NCBI GenBank assembly: GCA_019843655.1
Contig: JACDQD010000010.1
Span: forward strand, 7,981,637-8,045,636
Source: Lethocerus indicus
Lineage: Eukaryota; Arthropoda; Insecta; Hemiptera; Belostomatidae
Length of the DNA: 64,000 nucleotides
Direction: 5' to 3'
Both the position numbers and the translations under genes were made by a program. How positions within the stretch are numbered: position 1 is the stretch's first letter; the number at the start of each line of letters is the position of its first letter. Shown here in pieces: positions 12,571-27,500 of the stretch. The notes under the pieces were generated by a model, which ran no database searches, was not told the DNA's origin, and was given only the letters and a program-made list of their open reading frames with translations.

Positions 12571-15500
12571 GATATATTCTGTTTTATGGGGCCCGGAAGG
12601 ATGTGCGGGCGGAGATGAATGTTCGGATGTGTGGGAAATCTAAACGGTTTGGAGGGGCATGCTTCAAAATATTGACTCGACCTTATATCAGGGCACGGTT
12701 CGAACCCAACCCCAACCCCAACCCCTACCCCACCCACGCTCCCAGTTCAAACAACTCTCACACACACGCAGTCAAACACCAATCTATAATATCCTGTTAC
12801 TTTCCGCCATGTTTGCTTTAATAGCGATCGGATTATGCCCCTCTCAACCCTAAAAAAGAAACGGGAAATTGCGTAAATGCGGGCCATTATTTTTTTTTCG
12901 TCTTCAAATTCATAATTATCGAGCATCGGAACTCGAACCCTGTACCGCGCCTTCTGCGCAGGTTTCGGAGTATAAGACCATGGGCCGGTTCGAAATTGAC
13001 CTGGATTCGATTCCGCGCGTATACTGCCGACAGAATCCTGTCGAATTAAAGGATTTGAGCGTATAATATATAGAATCAATGAATATAAAAGAGACACCGT
13101 TAATATTCTGACAAGTCTGTCCGAAAAATTTCAAGGGTCTTTCAACGAGAAAATATAATCGAAGCTAATCCCCGTGGAAATTGGAAAACTGAAGATGGCC
13201 AGCAGACCGAAACCGGTCTAGCAAAAGGCCAAACCAAGGAGAGAAGAGATTTCTTTTTTAGTTCATCCATTTTCTTCTTCTCTATAACTACAAATTCTGA
13301 GCTAATTTGTTCCGAAAACTGTCCTCGTTTCAGCAATTAATTATTCAAAACAATAAAGTGTTCTGCGTTAGGGAAAGCAATTTTTATAAAAATGTTAGTC
13401 TCTATAATGCTTCCGGTTCATACTATGACGCAGTTCCCTGAACTGATTCGAAAGCGTCCGTGGAGAAATCGCTTTCATGGGCCTTCGAATGGTTTTCATG
13501 GCGTATTTAATAAAACCAGTCTTGCACTATGATTTCATAATGTGTTTTCGTTTCGATCAGTTTCTCGCCTGGGTTGTATACATGAAAGTTTTCTTTCAAT
13601 ACTGCCTGTTCCTTCATCGTGTTCTCGTTCCCAACGTCGGTTTCTCCCCGCGGAAATATGTCAGGCGGAAACTTTATCTCGTTCCGAACCGAAACGCTCA
13701 ATCCCCACTAAGTCCGGAGACCGCGGATAGCTGTGAAAAAAACCTTTCCAGCGAGAAGCGAGGACAACCCTCGCACAGACGGGTATCCTGAACTTCGTTC
13801 CCGTACAATGTACTTGGGCGGAAAGGAAGCCTAAGAAATAATTCACTAACGGAAAACATTATTTTTTGAGTTATATCGGTTTGGAAGACTGCTGATTAAA
13901 AAATCGGTCAGAGGGAATGAAGTGCCGCGTAAAGCCGCTTAACATCTCGATCTTCGCCCCATAAACTGCTTCGAAAATAATACTATATTAATGTGATATT
14001 AATAATTAGAGTAAAGGAGAAGAAAATATCGTTCTTTTGAAGAAGCGCAATTTCTTTTCCTTATGAATGATTTATCGATATGAATCCTCCAGAAAAGGTG
14101 TAGCCCGCCATGAATTGCGGAAGACCCACCCAAATCGGCACCCAGCGAAGACCTTTCAACAATTCGGTTCAAATTTTTGGGTGTCGCGACTACAATTTTT
14201 AAAATTGTATTTAATCTTTTGGATTCGATAATCCAACCACTGATGGTACTCCTGCTCCAGTGCTTACTAGATAGTGTGGAAATAACGAGGCCATTGCCTC
14301 ATAAAGCGGCGCTAGGGATGTTTCAGGAAGTGGAACGCCGCAGAGAGCTGAAGGAATGAAAGGACTGGAGTTATGGGATAGTTATAAATGCAGAAAAGGA
14401 TTTATATCGGGGAGCTGCTAATTTATGAAAGAACGGGACTTTCAAATAGTTAAGGATCGTTCGGTAGGAAATATAAGACGATATTAACAACGATATTATT
14501 TTACGAAGGATTATATTGCAATTATTGGTTAGACGGCTTGTTGGATCATTTCTTTGGAATATTAATAATCGGTTACGGAATTCATTTAAAAATTGTAGCT
14601 AAAGATGAATCCTGTCTTGCAGCATTATACTAGTTCTTATGCTAGACCGGTTTTGGCCCCTCACCATCGTCAGTGGATTGGCGAGGCAACAATCCACTGT
14701 GAAGGGATAATTTAGTTTACATTTTCATTTTTAAGAACCCATCAAAAGGCAGTATCGAAAGTACCGCACTTAGCACGGTAGCGAATTTGATGAACATTTT
14801 TATATCGAAACATCGTTTTGCAGGTAAAAAACTGTACGGTAACGAATGGCTTTCATGAAATGTTAACGTTAACAGTCGGGTGCCAGATATAAAGCGGAAA
14901 TACGAGGGGGACGTTCATAAAGTTCCCCGAAAGTGCTCCCGACCGAAACGAATAATACATTAATAAAGAGCGATTTTCTTTAGTGAATTCTCGCCATAAA
15001 CATGTGTTATAGGTTTAATAAAATCGCGTTTGTTCCACCCTAACAACTTTCCGAGAACGGTTTGGACTCCCCACGTACAGGATGAAAAATAACTGTATTC
15101 ATTCGCATTATTTCCCGAAATCCGTAACATAGTTGTGTTTTCTGAACCTGACTTTACAAATAATCAAACCAAATTTGAAACCCTTGGATAATTTTTCACA
15201 GAACTACAGTTCAATACTCGTCTAAATTGAAATTTTACGCTTTAGAAGGTTTATCTGTGTCCTCTATCTGACGCTCTCTCACTGAACTACAGCCTAGAGT
15301 TAAACTCGAGAAAATTGCTGCAGTTCTCAGCGCTATATATTCCGGTACAGAGGGAGAACAACAGACTTCTTACTGAATCTAGGCCAACGTAAACCCCAGT
15401 GGATGCTTTCAAATCCTCCAGAATGAATTTAAATGACTTAATTAACATAAGAAATAAGCAGCCAGCCATAGCGTTCATGCCACGGATAATGTGATAGCGT

Positions 15501-18500
15501 CGATGTTTTCCGAGTGGACCGGAATACAACTGCAAGCCCCAACTTCAATCTCTATATTTAATAAATTACCAATACGTTCTTTTTATAATATCGACTAGTA
15601 GAAACTGAGAACTGGCAACTATTTTTGTTTTCGAGAAAACCATCCCTTTTAGTACTTGACCTTATTCATGTCACATACTTTGTTCCTATCGGTTTCATAA
15701 AGCGTGAAGACGTTTAACCAGTAAAGCTCGACTGGCTATGACGTTTGCAGAAAAATACTGGCAGGTATTATTCTGCGATTGGTTTAGAACAGAAAAAGTA
15801 AAATAATACAAAATTAGCCCACGAGATATTAGCGAATTAACTTGCTTGCCTAATGTCCTCGAGGAGTTCGCACTCGTTCTGGTTCTTCAGCTGGAGTTTG
15901 GCCACCTGCTCCGCGTGCAGGTTTTTTAGGAACTTGGCATAATTGCCCTGGAACAAAAGAAACAAACAGTAAGAATACAATTACAGTTTCCAATATTATA
16001 AGGCAGTCGATTTCTTAACGCTATCAATTGAATAGAACTACGACTTTTGGCCGCAGGCTAGATCCGAAGAGGCTATCGTCTAAGATTATTCTAATAAACT
16101 AGGAAAAAATTCCGTAGGTTTCGTCGTGTGTTTCTGTCTCCTCTCGCCGGTTTGGTCTTTTGCTAGACCGGTTTCGGTAGCTCGCCATCTTCAGTAGCGG
16201 TTTTAGTCACTTTTGGCATTTTGGATATATTAGAATACAAACAACAATCCTCCAAAAATACAACGAGACACGTATATATATACACGGCAAACAGACAACC
16301 ACCACAGTACGAGTGGCAGTGACAGTGACCAAAAAACACCCAAAGTGCCAAAAGTGACTAACACCCCTACTGAAGATGGCGAGCTGCCGAAACCGGTCTA
16401 GCAAAAGACCAAACCGGCGAGAGGAGACAGAAACACACGACGAAATCTACGGAATTCCAACCTGTCGCAAACCACAAAACAGGTATGTTAGACTAGGAAA
16501 AATTGTTTCGAGGTAAAATCCTTTTATCCTGTACGATTGTAATACTTTGAATTGGTAGGCGTCAATTCGTGTGCTTCTTTTACGGTACAGCCTAACCACC
16601 GAGTTGGGGTCGATACCCTAGCAACAGTTCAAAGTCTCAATATTCCACTAATTGATACACGGCCAAATTATTTTCACTGTCCCCGATTCACCTGTGACGA
16701 AGCTATGAATAAAACTGGACGACCAGCCCCAGGATGGGAACCGTCGGTCTATGGGGCGGTATAAAAGGAGTCCTAATTAGAGGGTGGAGGGACGCGGCCC
16801 TATCGATCCGAGGGCCCCCACCCGAAACCTAATTCAACCCCTTTCGCCGGCGGAAAACAACCCCCCGGAGGGAAGGAGCGCCGCGGCCCAACGGTTAAAA
16901 TGGATAAAAAGTCGCGGTCGGGATAATTTTTTTTGGCCCTATCCCGCCGGATACATACGTTATATGTCCAGCCCTTACAAATAGGACGTTAGGTGTAAGT
17001 ATTTTTAAGCGTGCTGAGATTTAACAGAGGAAACAAAATACAATGATAATCACTTTCTGATTCGACTGCAGTAAATTGCGTTGCGACTGGTTCTTTAATC
17101 CTAACTAAATTATATGGACTGTCATAACCGAAGATGATTTATTTTTTATTCCTTTCGATAAATGGATTTATATACCTTTTGATGCCGTTTTATTGTTCTA
17201 ATATTTGGACGAGAATGTAGTACATTTAAACCCATATTAGTTACCGAGTCGTTCAACATTTTTTCGCATATTTCAGCTTATGTTCCGTAGTTTTTTTTAT
17301 TTTGTTGTTATTCAATATGAAGGACCGGTTGGATAAATTTGTCGGCGTCGGGTATAAAAATTTACTCGAAATTGTAACTGAACTTTCTACAGATAAGCTG
17401 CCAAAATAATTAGCCGCCCGAGACATTTTTTAGCAGCTTTTTGCAGATCCCGTTGACAATTCGGGCGCAGCGCTCGTAGTCATGAATAAACCGTCTGCAT
17501 TTGAGAGAGCTCGAATATGGGGACCGGCAAATGGAATGTAACGGATAAAATCACACATCCCGCTCCCGAGTTCGAAAGCCCTCGTAAAGTCCCGTCTCGG
17601 GCTTCGGCGAAGCCCCGCGTCGGTACTTCGTACAAGATGTGTTGGTGGCGGTAGCGAGAGGGGGTAGCCGATCAGCCGGAAGGAGGGCGAGTAAACACGG
17701 TTTCAGCGCTGCTTCTATGGGCGATAAAAGTATGTCCGCATTAGGCAATAAAAGGATTGTTGTTGTGTGCAAATCCTGTTCAGCACGCGGCATGAAATGA
17801 AAGCAGGATGAGCGATGAAAGCATTGAATAAAGTTGAAAGACAGAAAATGATTTTTATAGTTTTACCGCATTCAAATGTTGTTAATAGATATCAATTTTT
17901 TAAAACTTTTCTCGTTACAACACACAGTTTATTTCCTGTTCTCATTGTTGTTGTTGTCGAACACACCACTGCGGTTTTAGATATACGACATCATCCGGGT
18001 CCGTCTGTGTAATTAAGTTAAAATTCAAAGTTGAATGGAAACATTTTACGCCAACCGATCTCGAACCTTCCCCCTCAAGTGTCCCGTTTCATGGTTTTCA
18101 TGAGTTACTAGTATCCATTAACTAATAAAAAAAACGCACAAAACTGCAATTCAAATTAAACATTAGATAGTAAAATAAAAAAATAAGATAGCATTTGGCC
18201 CATTAAAGTGGAAGTTAACACGAGACGATAGAGTCGATGACTTATTTATAGTAGCATAAATAAAATGATTTCGAGAAATAAATCGAAAATTCTACCGAAA
18301 ATAATGTCGGAATATTTAAAAACTTGGCGACCGGCCCGAACCGTAATTCGGCCCCCGTTCAGTCGTCCGAAAGTGGCCCAAATAAACACCTAGATAAAAT
18401 TCGCTAAGCCATAAATTTTACTCGTCTATTCGTCTTCTCTCCACCACATTCAATTATATTGCCCATCACGAATTGAACATTTCTCCATTATATGGATATA

Positions 18501-21500
18501 GCGACAAACAAACTGTCGGAACCATGAAATACCCCCGCGGATTCGGTTTTGACAAAAGACTCGCAGCCAAGAATAGAACATTCTAGTAGAATACACGCGT
18601 GTAATCGATATTAATCGATACTAGAATGAGGACTCGGCGGACGGGCTACCTTCATACTGTAACAACTTACGAGTCAATAATGTAAATGTACCAATCTTGT
18701 AAATTAATCGCATCTATCATACATGATAAATATAGATATTCATTACTGATATCATTCTAAGGGACTAAACCATAGGCTTTTGTAGGATATTCAAAATGAC
18801 TATGCTTCACAAACTAGAGCGAATTTATTAGCCATTCTTGAGAAGTGAGTTTTGTGTGATCTATAAAATTATTTCTCTCTCAAAGAAATTGAATGATATT
18901 AAAGTGATTGCAAGAAGTGTATATCAGAAAAACGGTTAAAATTAAATTCCTATGCCACTAATTTTGTCTTCCCCCATCTACCTGCCACGTCCGCAACATT
19001 ATTTTATTTACTATACCATTATTATAATATATTATTCTTGTATTTAATAGCACAAGTAAACATGCTGGAGTTCATCAAAATAAGTTGCTAATATCGTTGG
19101 TGAAAAACCAAAGTTCAAAGAGGATATTGGAAGGGGGTACGCCCTTTTTAAACTGGGTCGAAGACCGTAAACATGAAAAATGACCGAATCTGCAGTGAGG
19201 AAACTAATTCAACACTCCGGGAGGTCCATTTAGTTTAAAGTTTCCAAGAGTTTGTCCTTCCTCCTTTTTTTTCTTTCTCTTTAAAGGAGAGTCACAAACA
19301 AAATCGCGGTCGAAGTCCAGCGAATCCCAACTTTCAGAAACTTCGGTACAAATGAATGGCCCCGAATGATTTACGAAGACGCCCCGCGTTCTTATTGCTA
19401 TTTTCAGGCGGTAATCAGTTCAGACTCTTTAAGTTCAACTTTATACACAAACTCTTGAGCCGGATATAGAACAATATAAAACTCAGTACGAGGATTGTAC
19501 CGAGGAATATAAATTTCGTGGACTTTTTTTTTAGTCTGGACGGCGTATGTGAAAGTTTCGCTTTCAATACTGCCCGGCCCGATTTTCTAGACTGAAACAG
19601 CCAGAGCTGTTTCCTGTACAATCCCAGCCTTAAGCCTGAAAAATTGTTGGATCTCTAATTAATCGTTATTTATTCGAAAATATAAGTTTTAATGCCATGC
19701 TTCAGGTAAAAGTACTCATGTTGGGCCACGAATAAAGCTAAAATTGGCATAAAAGTAATCTCCTACTTAATTAATCGCAAAATTAAAAATAACGTAACGG
19801 GGGGAGATATGTGCTGAAATCCCACAGGACGCGTGGCAAATAAAATTCCCCCACACCCTCCTTCGAAGTTGGTAATGTCCACGTTAGACTACAGATAGCG
19901 TTTTCGCTTATCGCCTTATCACCTTGCCCGATGCCGTCGGCTAACCGTATCTGCAGGAAATTTTGAATGGGTCTCCCGGTTTTTTCCCACAAATGGATGC
20001 ATTACCTCGCCAGCGTAGCAGGAGGGCACATCGCAGTCGCAATGACCCGTAAGTCTGAAATTTAAACATTCCAGAGTGTTTTAATTATTTTCCATTATTT
20101 ATATTCAAGTCTCTATATTGCCACAATTATATAAAACGATAAGTGACATTCCTATTACCGGACGGAGTAAACAGTATATACCAAACCGGTTAGGCGTCCG
20201 TGTGGTATATGTGGGACGTTGGGATTAAGTAGGGTTTGGACTAAAGGATTGAGATGATGTGAAAGCCTCGCGTAGTATTTCTCAAACGGTAGAGTAGCTG
20301 AGGAGGGGGGGAGTAGGGTTGTAGTTGTGGCTTGTTTATTAAATGTACTTGGTCTACGTAGTACTTTATTTTCGGAGGGCGCCATACAGAAAAATTTTTC
20401 TGGACTAAAAAAAAATTTTTATAATACTATGCCCAAAATATATATTGCAGTACAGTACAAACAAACAAAAACCAATAAAAAAATATTAACTTACAGGTTA
20501 CAAAAGCATGGTACTATTCGCAGTAGTTGCATACACAATAATCATAGCGACAAAAGCTACCAAAACGAGAAGCAGATTAGAAACATCAAATAAAACTGGA
20601 ACTACTGCCAGGGAACAAGAAGAGTAAAAAACACCAAAAAGCCACAGATCACAACCGCAATACAAAACCGGCAAATAAACGACATACCGACTTACGACGA
20701 AGAGGCCACTGACAATGAAAAGCCACTATGAAGATCACAACCGACAAAGAGGCCAATCACACAAAGGTACCACCGAAGCCGGTAGTTACTATGAAGCCGA
20801 TCATACCCGACTACCACACGGGCGACAAAGAGGCCACTGATCACACTAGCCGGTAGTTAATGAAGCCGACGATAGCACGACGACGACAAAGAGGATACCG
20901 ACACACAACTACAAAGGACCGAAAGAGGCCACTGACTAGCACGACGACGACAAAGGCCCACTGATGCAAGGTACCACCGAAGCCGGTAGTTACTATGAAG
21001 CCGATCATACCGACTAGCACGACGACGACAAAGAGGCCACTGATCACACCCCAAAGGCACCACCGAAGCCGGTAGTTACTATGAAGCCGATCATACCGAC
21101 TAGCACGACGACGACAAAGAGGCCACGATCACACGCAAAGGTACCACTGACAGTTACTATGAAGCCGATCATACCGACTAGCACGACGACGACAAAGAGG
21201 CCACGATCACACCCGCAAAGGTACCACCGAAGCCGGTAGTTACTATGAAGCCGATCATACCGACTAGCACGACGACGACAAAGAGGCCACTGATCACACC
21301 CGCAAAGGTACCACCGAAGCCGGTAGTTACTATGAAGCCGATCATACCGACTAGCACGACGACGACAAAGAGGCCACTGATCACACCCGAAGGTACCACG
21401 AAGCCGGTGGGTTACTATGAAGCCGATCATACCGACTAGCACGACGACGACAAAGAGGCCACTGATCACACCCGCAAAGGTACCACCGAAGCCGGTAGTT

Positions 21501-24500
21501 ACTATGAAGCCGATCATACCGACTAGCACGACGACGACAAAGAGGCCACTGATCACACCCGCAAAGGTACCACCGAAGCCGGTAGTTACTATGAAGCCGA
21601 TCATACCGACTAGCACGACGACGACAAAGAGGCCACTGATCACACCCGCAAAGGTACCACCGAAGCCGGTAGTTACTATGAAGCCGATCATACCGACTAG
21701 CACGACGACGACAAAGAGGCCACTGATCACACCCGCAAAGGTACCACCGAAGCCGGTAGTTACTATGAAGCCGATCATACCCAGCACGACGACAAAGAGG
21801 CCACTGATCACACCCGCAAAGGTACCACCGAAGCCGGTAGTTACTATGAAGCCGATCATACCGACTAGCACGACGACGACAAAGAGGCCACTGATCACAC
21901 CCGCAAAGGTACCACCGAAGCCGGTAGTTACTATGAAGCCGATCATACCGACTAGCACGACGACGACAAAGAGGCCACTGATCACACCCGCACCACCGAA
22001 GCCGTTACTAAAGCCGATCATACCGTACACGACGACGACAAAGAGGCCACTGATCACACCCGCAAAGGTAGTTACTATGAAGCCGATCATACCGACTAGC
22101 ACGACGACGACAAAGAGGCCACTGATCACACCCGCAAAGGTACCACCGAAGCCGGTAGTTACTATGAAGCCGATCATACCGACTAGCACGACGACGACAA
22201 AGAGGCCACTGATCACACCCGCAAAGGTACCACCGAAGCCGGTAGTTACTATGAAGCCGATCATACCGACTAGCACGACGACGACAAAGAGGCCACTGAT
22301 CACACCCGCAAAGGTACCACCGAAGCCGGTAGTTACTATGAAGCCGATCATACCGACTAGACACGACAAAGAGGCCACGATCACACAAAGTACCACCGAA
22401 GCCGGTAGTTACTATGAAGCCGATCATACCGACTAGCACACGACAAAGAGGCCACGATCACACAAAGTACCACCGAAGCCGGTAGTTACTATGAAGCCGA
22501 TCATACCGACTAGCACGACGACGACAAAGAGGCCACTGATCACACCCGCAAAGGTACCACCGAAGCCGGTAGTTACTATGAAGCCGATCATACCGACTAG
22601 CACGACGACGACAAAGAGGCCACTGATCACACCCGCAAAGGTACCACCGAAGCCGGTAGTTACTATGAAGCCGATCATACCGACTAGCACGACGACGACA
22701 AAGAGGCCACTGATCACACCCGCAAAGGTACCACCGAAGCCGGTAGTTACTATGAAGCCGATCATACCGACTAGCACGACGACGACAAAGAGGCCACTGA
22801 TCACACCCGCAAAGGTACCACCGAAGCCGGTAGTTACTATGAAGCCGATCATACCGACTAGCACGACGACGACAAAGAGGCCACTGATCACACCCGCAAA
22901 GGTACCACCGAAGCCGGTAGTTACTATGAAGCCGATCATACCGACTAGCACGACGACGACAAAGAGGCCACTGATCACACCCGCAAAGGTACCACCGAAG
23001 CCGGTAGTTACTATGAAGCCGATCATACCGACTAGCACGACGCGACAAAGAGGCCACTGATCACACCCGCAAAGGTACCACCGAAGCCGGTAGTTACTAT
23101 GGCCGATCAGACTAGCACACAAAGAGGCCACCGCAAAGGTACCACCGAAGCCGGTAGTTACTATGAAGCCGATCATACCGACTAGCACGACGACGACAAA
23201 GAGGCCACTGATCACACCCGCAAAGGTACCACCGAAGCCGGTAGTTACTATGAAGCCGATCATACCGACTAGCACGACGACGACAAAGAGGCCACTGATC
23301 ACACCCGCAAAGGTACCACCGAAGCCGGTAGTTACTATGAAGCCGATCATACCGACTAGCACGACGACGACAAAGAGGCCACTGATCACACCCGCAAAGG
23401 TACCACCGAAGCCGGTAGTTACTATGAAGCCGATCATACCGACTAGCACGACGACGACAAAGAGGCCACTGATCACACCCGCAAAGGTACCACCGAAGCC
23501 GGTAGTTACTATGAAGCCGATCATACCGACTAGCACGACGACGACAAAGAGGCCACTGATCACACCCGCAAAGGTACCACCGAAGCCGGTAGTTACTATG
23601 AAGCCGATCATACCGACTAGCACGACGACGACAAAGAGGCCACTGATCACACCCGCAAAGGTACCACCGAAGCCGGTAGTTACTATGAAGCCGATCATAC
23701 CGACTAGCACGACGACGACAAAGAGGCCACTGATCACACCCGCAAAGGTACCACCGAAGCCGGTAGTTACTATGAAGCCGATCATACCGACTAGCACGAC
23801 GACGACAAAGAGGCCACTGATCACACCCGCAAAGGTACCACCGAAGCCGGTAGTTACTATGAAGCCGATCATACCGACTAGCACGACGACGACAAAGAGG
23901 CCACTGATCACACCCGCAAAGGTACCACCGAAGCCGGTAGTTACTATGAAGCCGATCATACCGACTAGCACGACGACGACAAAGAGGCCACTGATCACAC
24001 CCGCAAAGGTACCACCGAAGCCGGTAGTTACTATGAAGCCGATCATACCGACTAGCACGACGACGACAAAGAGGCCACTGATCACACCCGCAAAGGTACC
24101 ACCGAAGCCGGTAGTTACTATGAAGCCGATCATACCGACTAGCACGACGACGACAAAGAGGCCACTGATCACACCCGCAAAGGTACCACCGAAGCCGGTA
24201 GTTACTATGAAGCCGATCATACCGACTAGCACGACGACGACAAAGAGGCCACTGATCACACCCGCAAAGGTACCACCGAAGCCGGTAGTTACTATGAAGC
24301 CGATCATACCGACTAGCACGACGACGACAAAGAGGCCACTGATCACACCCGCAAAGGTACCACCGAAGCCGGTAGTTACTATGAAGCCGATCATACCGAC
24401 TAGCACGACGACGACAAAGAGGCCACTGATCACACCCGCAAAGGTACCACCGAAGCCGGTAGTTACTATGAAGCCGATCATACCGACTAGCACGACGACG

Positions 24501-27500
24501 ACAAAGAGGCCACTGATCACACCCGCAAAGGTACCACCGAAGCCGGTAGTTACTATGAAGCCGATCATACCGACTAGCACGACGACGACAAAGAGGCCAC
24601 TGATCACACCCGCAAAGGTACCACCGAAGCCGGTAGTTACTATGAAGCCGATCATACCGACTAGCACGACGACGACAAAGAGGCCACTGATCACACCCGC
24701 AAAGGTACCACCGAAGCCGGTAGTTACTATGAAGCCGATCATACCGACTAGCACGACGACGACAAAGAGGCCACTGATCACACCCGCAAAGGTACCACCG
24801 AAGCCGGTAGTTACTATGAAGCCGATCATACCGACTAGCACGACGACGACAAAGAGGCCACTGATCACACCCGCAAAGGTACCACCGAAGCCGGTAGTTA
24901 CTATGAAGCCGATCATACCGACTAGCACGACGACGACAAAGAGGCCACTGATCACACCCGCAAAGGTACCACCGAAGCCGGTAGTTACTATGAAGCCGAT
25001 CATACCGACTAGCACGACGACGACAAAGAGGCCACTGATCACACCCCAAAGGTACCACCGAAGCCGGTAGTTACTATGAAGCCGATCATACCGACTAGCA
25101 CGACGACGACAAAGAGGCCACTGATCACACCCGCAAAGGTACCACCGAAGCCGGTAGTTACTATGAAGCCGATCATACCGACTAGCACGACGACGACAAA
25201 GAGGCCACTGATCACACCCGCAAAGGTACCACCGAAGCCGGTAGTTACTATGAAGCCGATCAGTACCGGACTACCACGGACGTGACGACAAAGAGGCCAC
25301 TGATCACACCCGCAAAGGTACCACCGAAGCCGGTAGTTACTATGAAGCCGATCATACCGACTAGCACGACGACGACAAAGAGGCCACTGATCACACCCGC
25401 AAAGGTACCACCGAAGCCGGTAGTTACTATGAAGCCGATCATACCGACTAGCACGACGACGACAAAGAGGCCACTGATCACACCCGCAAAAGGTACCACC
25501 GAAGCCGGTAGTTACTATGAAGCCGATCATACCGACTAGCACGACGACGACAAAGAGGCCACTGATCACACCCGCAAAAGGTACCACCGAAGCCGGTAGT
25601 TACTATGAAGCCGATCATACCGACTAGTACCACGACGACGACAAAGAGGGCCACGATCACACCCCCAAAAGTACCACCGAAGCCGGTAGTTACTATGAAG
25701 CCGATCATACCGACTAGCACGACGACGACAAAGAGGCCACTGATCACACCCGCAAAGGTACCACCGAAGCCGGTAGTTACTATGAAGCCGATCATACCGA
25801 CTACCGAGCACGACGACGACAAAGAGGCCACTGATCACACCCGCAAAGGTACCACCGAAGCCGGTAGTTACTATGAAGCCGATCATACCGACTAGCACGA
25901 CGACGACAAAGAGGCCACTGATCACACCCGCAAAGGTACCACCGAAGCCGGTAGTTACTATGAAGCCGATCATACCGACTAGCACGACGACGACGACGAC
26001 GACAAAGAGGCCACTGATCACACCGACGCAAAGGTACCCACCGAAGCAGGTGGCTACTATGAAGCCGATCATACCGACTAGCACGACGACGACAAAGAGG
26101 CCACTGATCACACCCGCAAAGGTACCACCGAAGCCGGTAGTTACTATGAAGCCGATCATACCGACTAGCACGACGACGCCACTGATCACACCCCGTACCA
26201 CCAAAGTACCAGAAGCCGACATACCGACTCACACCGACGCACTGAAAGGTACCACCGAAGCCGGTAGTTACTATGAAGCCGATCATACCGACTAGCACGA
26301 CGACGACAAAGAGGCCACTGATCACACCCGCGCAAAGGTACCACCGAAGCCGGTAGTTACTATGAAGCCGATCATACCGACTAGCACCACGACGACGAAG
26401 TGGCCACTGATCACACCCGCAAAGGTACCACCGAAGCCGGTAGTTACTATGAAGCCGATCATACCGACTACCACGACGACGACAAAGAGGCCACTGATCA
26501 CACCCGCAAAAGGTACCACCGAAGCCGGTAGTTACTATGAAGCCGATCATACCGACTACCACGACGACGACAAAGAGGCCACTGATCACACCCGCAAAGG
26601 TACCACCGAAGCCGGTAGTTACTATGAAGCCGATCATACCGACTACTAGCACGACGACGACAAAGAGGCCACTGATCACACCCGCAAAGGTACCACCGAA
26701 GCCGGTAGTTACTATGAAGCCGATCATACCGACTACCACGACGACGACAAAGAGGCCACTGATCACACCCGCGTACCACCGAAGCCGGTAGATGAAGCCG
26801 ATCATGACTACCACGACCGACAAAGAGGCCACTGATCACACCCGCAAAGTACCACCGAAGCCGGTAGTTACTATGAAGCCGATCATTCCGACCTACCACG
26901 ACGGACGACAAAGAGGCCACTGATCACACCCCAAAGTACCACCGAAGCCGGTAGTTACTATGAAGCCGATCATACCGACTACCACGACTACCACGACGAC
27001 GACAAAGAGGCCACTGATCACACCCGCAAAGGTACCACCGAAGCCGGTAGTTACTATGAAGCCGATCATACCGACTACCACGACGACGACAAAGAGGCCA
27101 CTGATCACACCCGCAAAGGTACCACCGAAGCCGGTAGTTACTATGAAGCCGATCATACCGACTAGACTACCACACGACGACAAAGAGGCCACTGATCACA
27201 CAAAGAGGCCACTGAAGCCGATACCGACTACCACACACCAAAGAGGCCACTGATCACACCCGCAAAGGTACCACCGGTAGTTACTATGAAGCCGATCATC
27301 ATACCGAAGCCGGTAGTACCACCGAAGCCGGTAGTTACTATACTACTGAAGGCCACTGATCATACCACCGAACCGGTAGACTGACGATCAGGCCACTAGA
27401 TCGACGACAAAGAGGCCACTGATCACACCCGCAAAGTACACGAAGCCGCAAAGGACACACCGACGACAAAGAGGCCACTGATCACACCCGCAAAGGTACC

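Noticed and set aside
12650..12740. Telomere-like repeat in the AACCCC-rich stretch
   Set aside because: Only a few CCAACC units occur, and the typical insect TTAGG repeat is absent.
22433..25042. 869-codon minus-strand frame, very hydrophobic, across the repeat array
   Set aside because: It is the mirror of the coding 87-bp unit. Stops are absent only because the unit length is a multiple of three. The plus frame continues into recognisable chitin-binding-like domains, while the minus frame leads nowhere.
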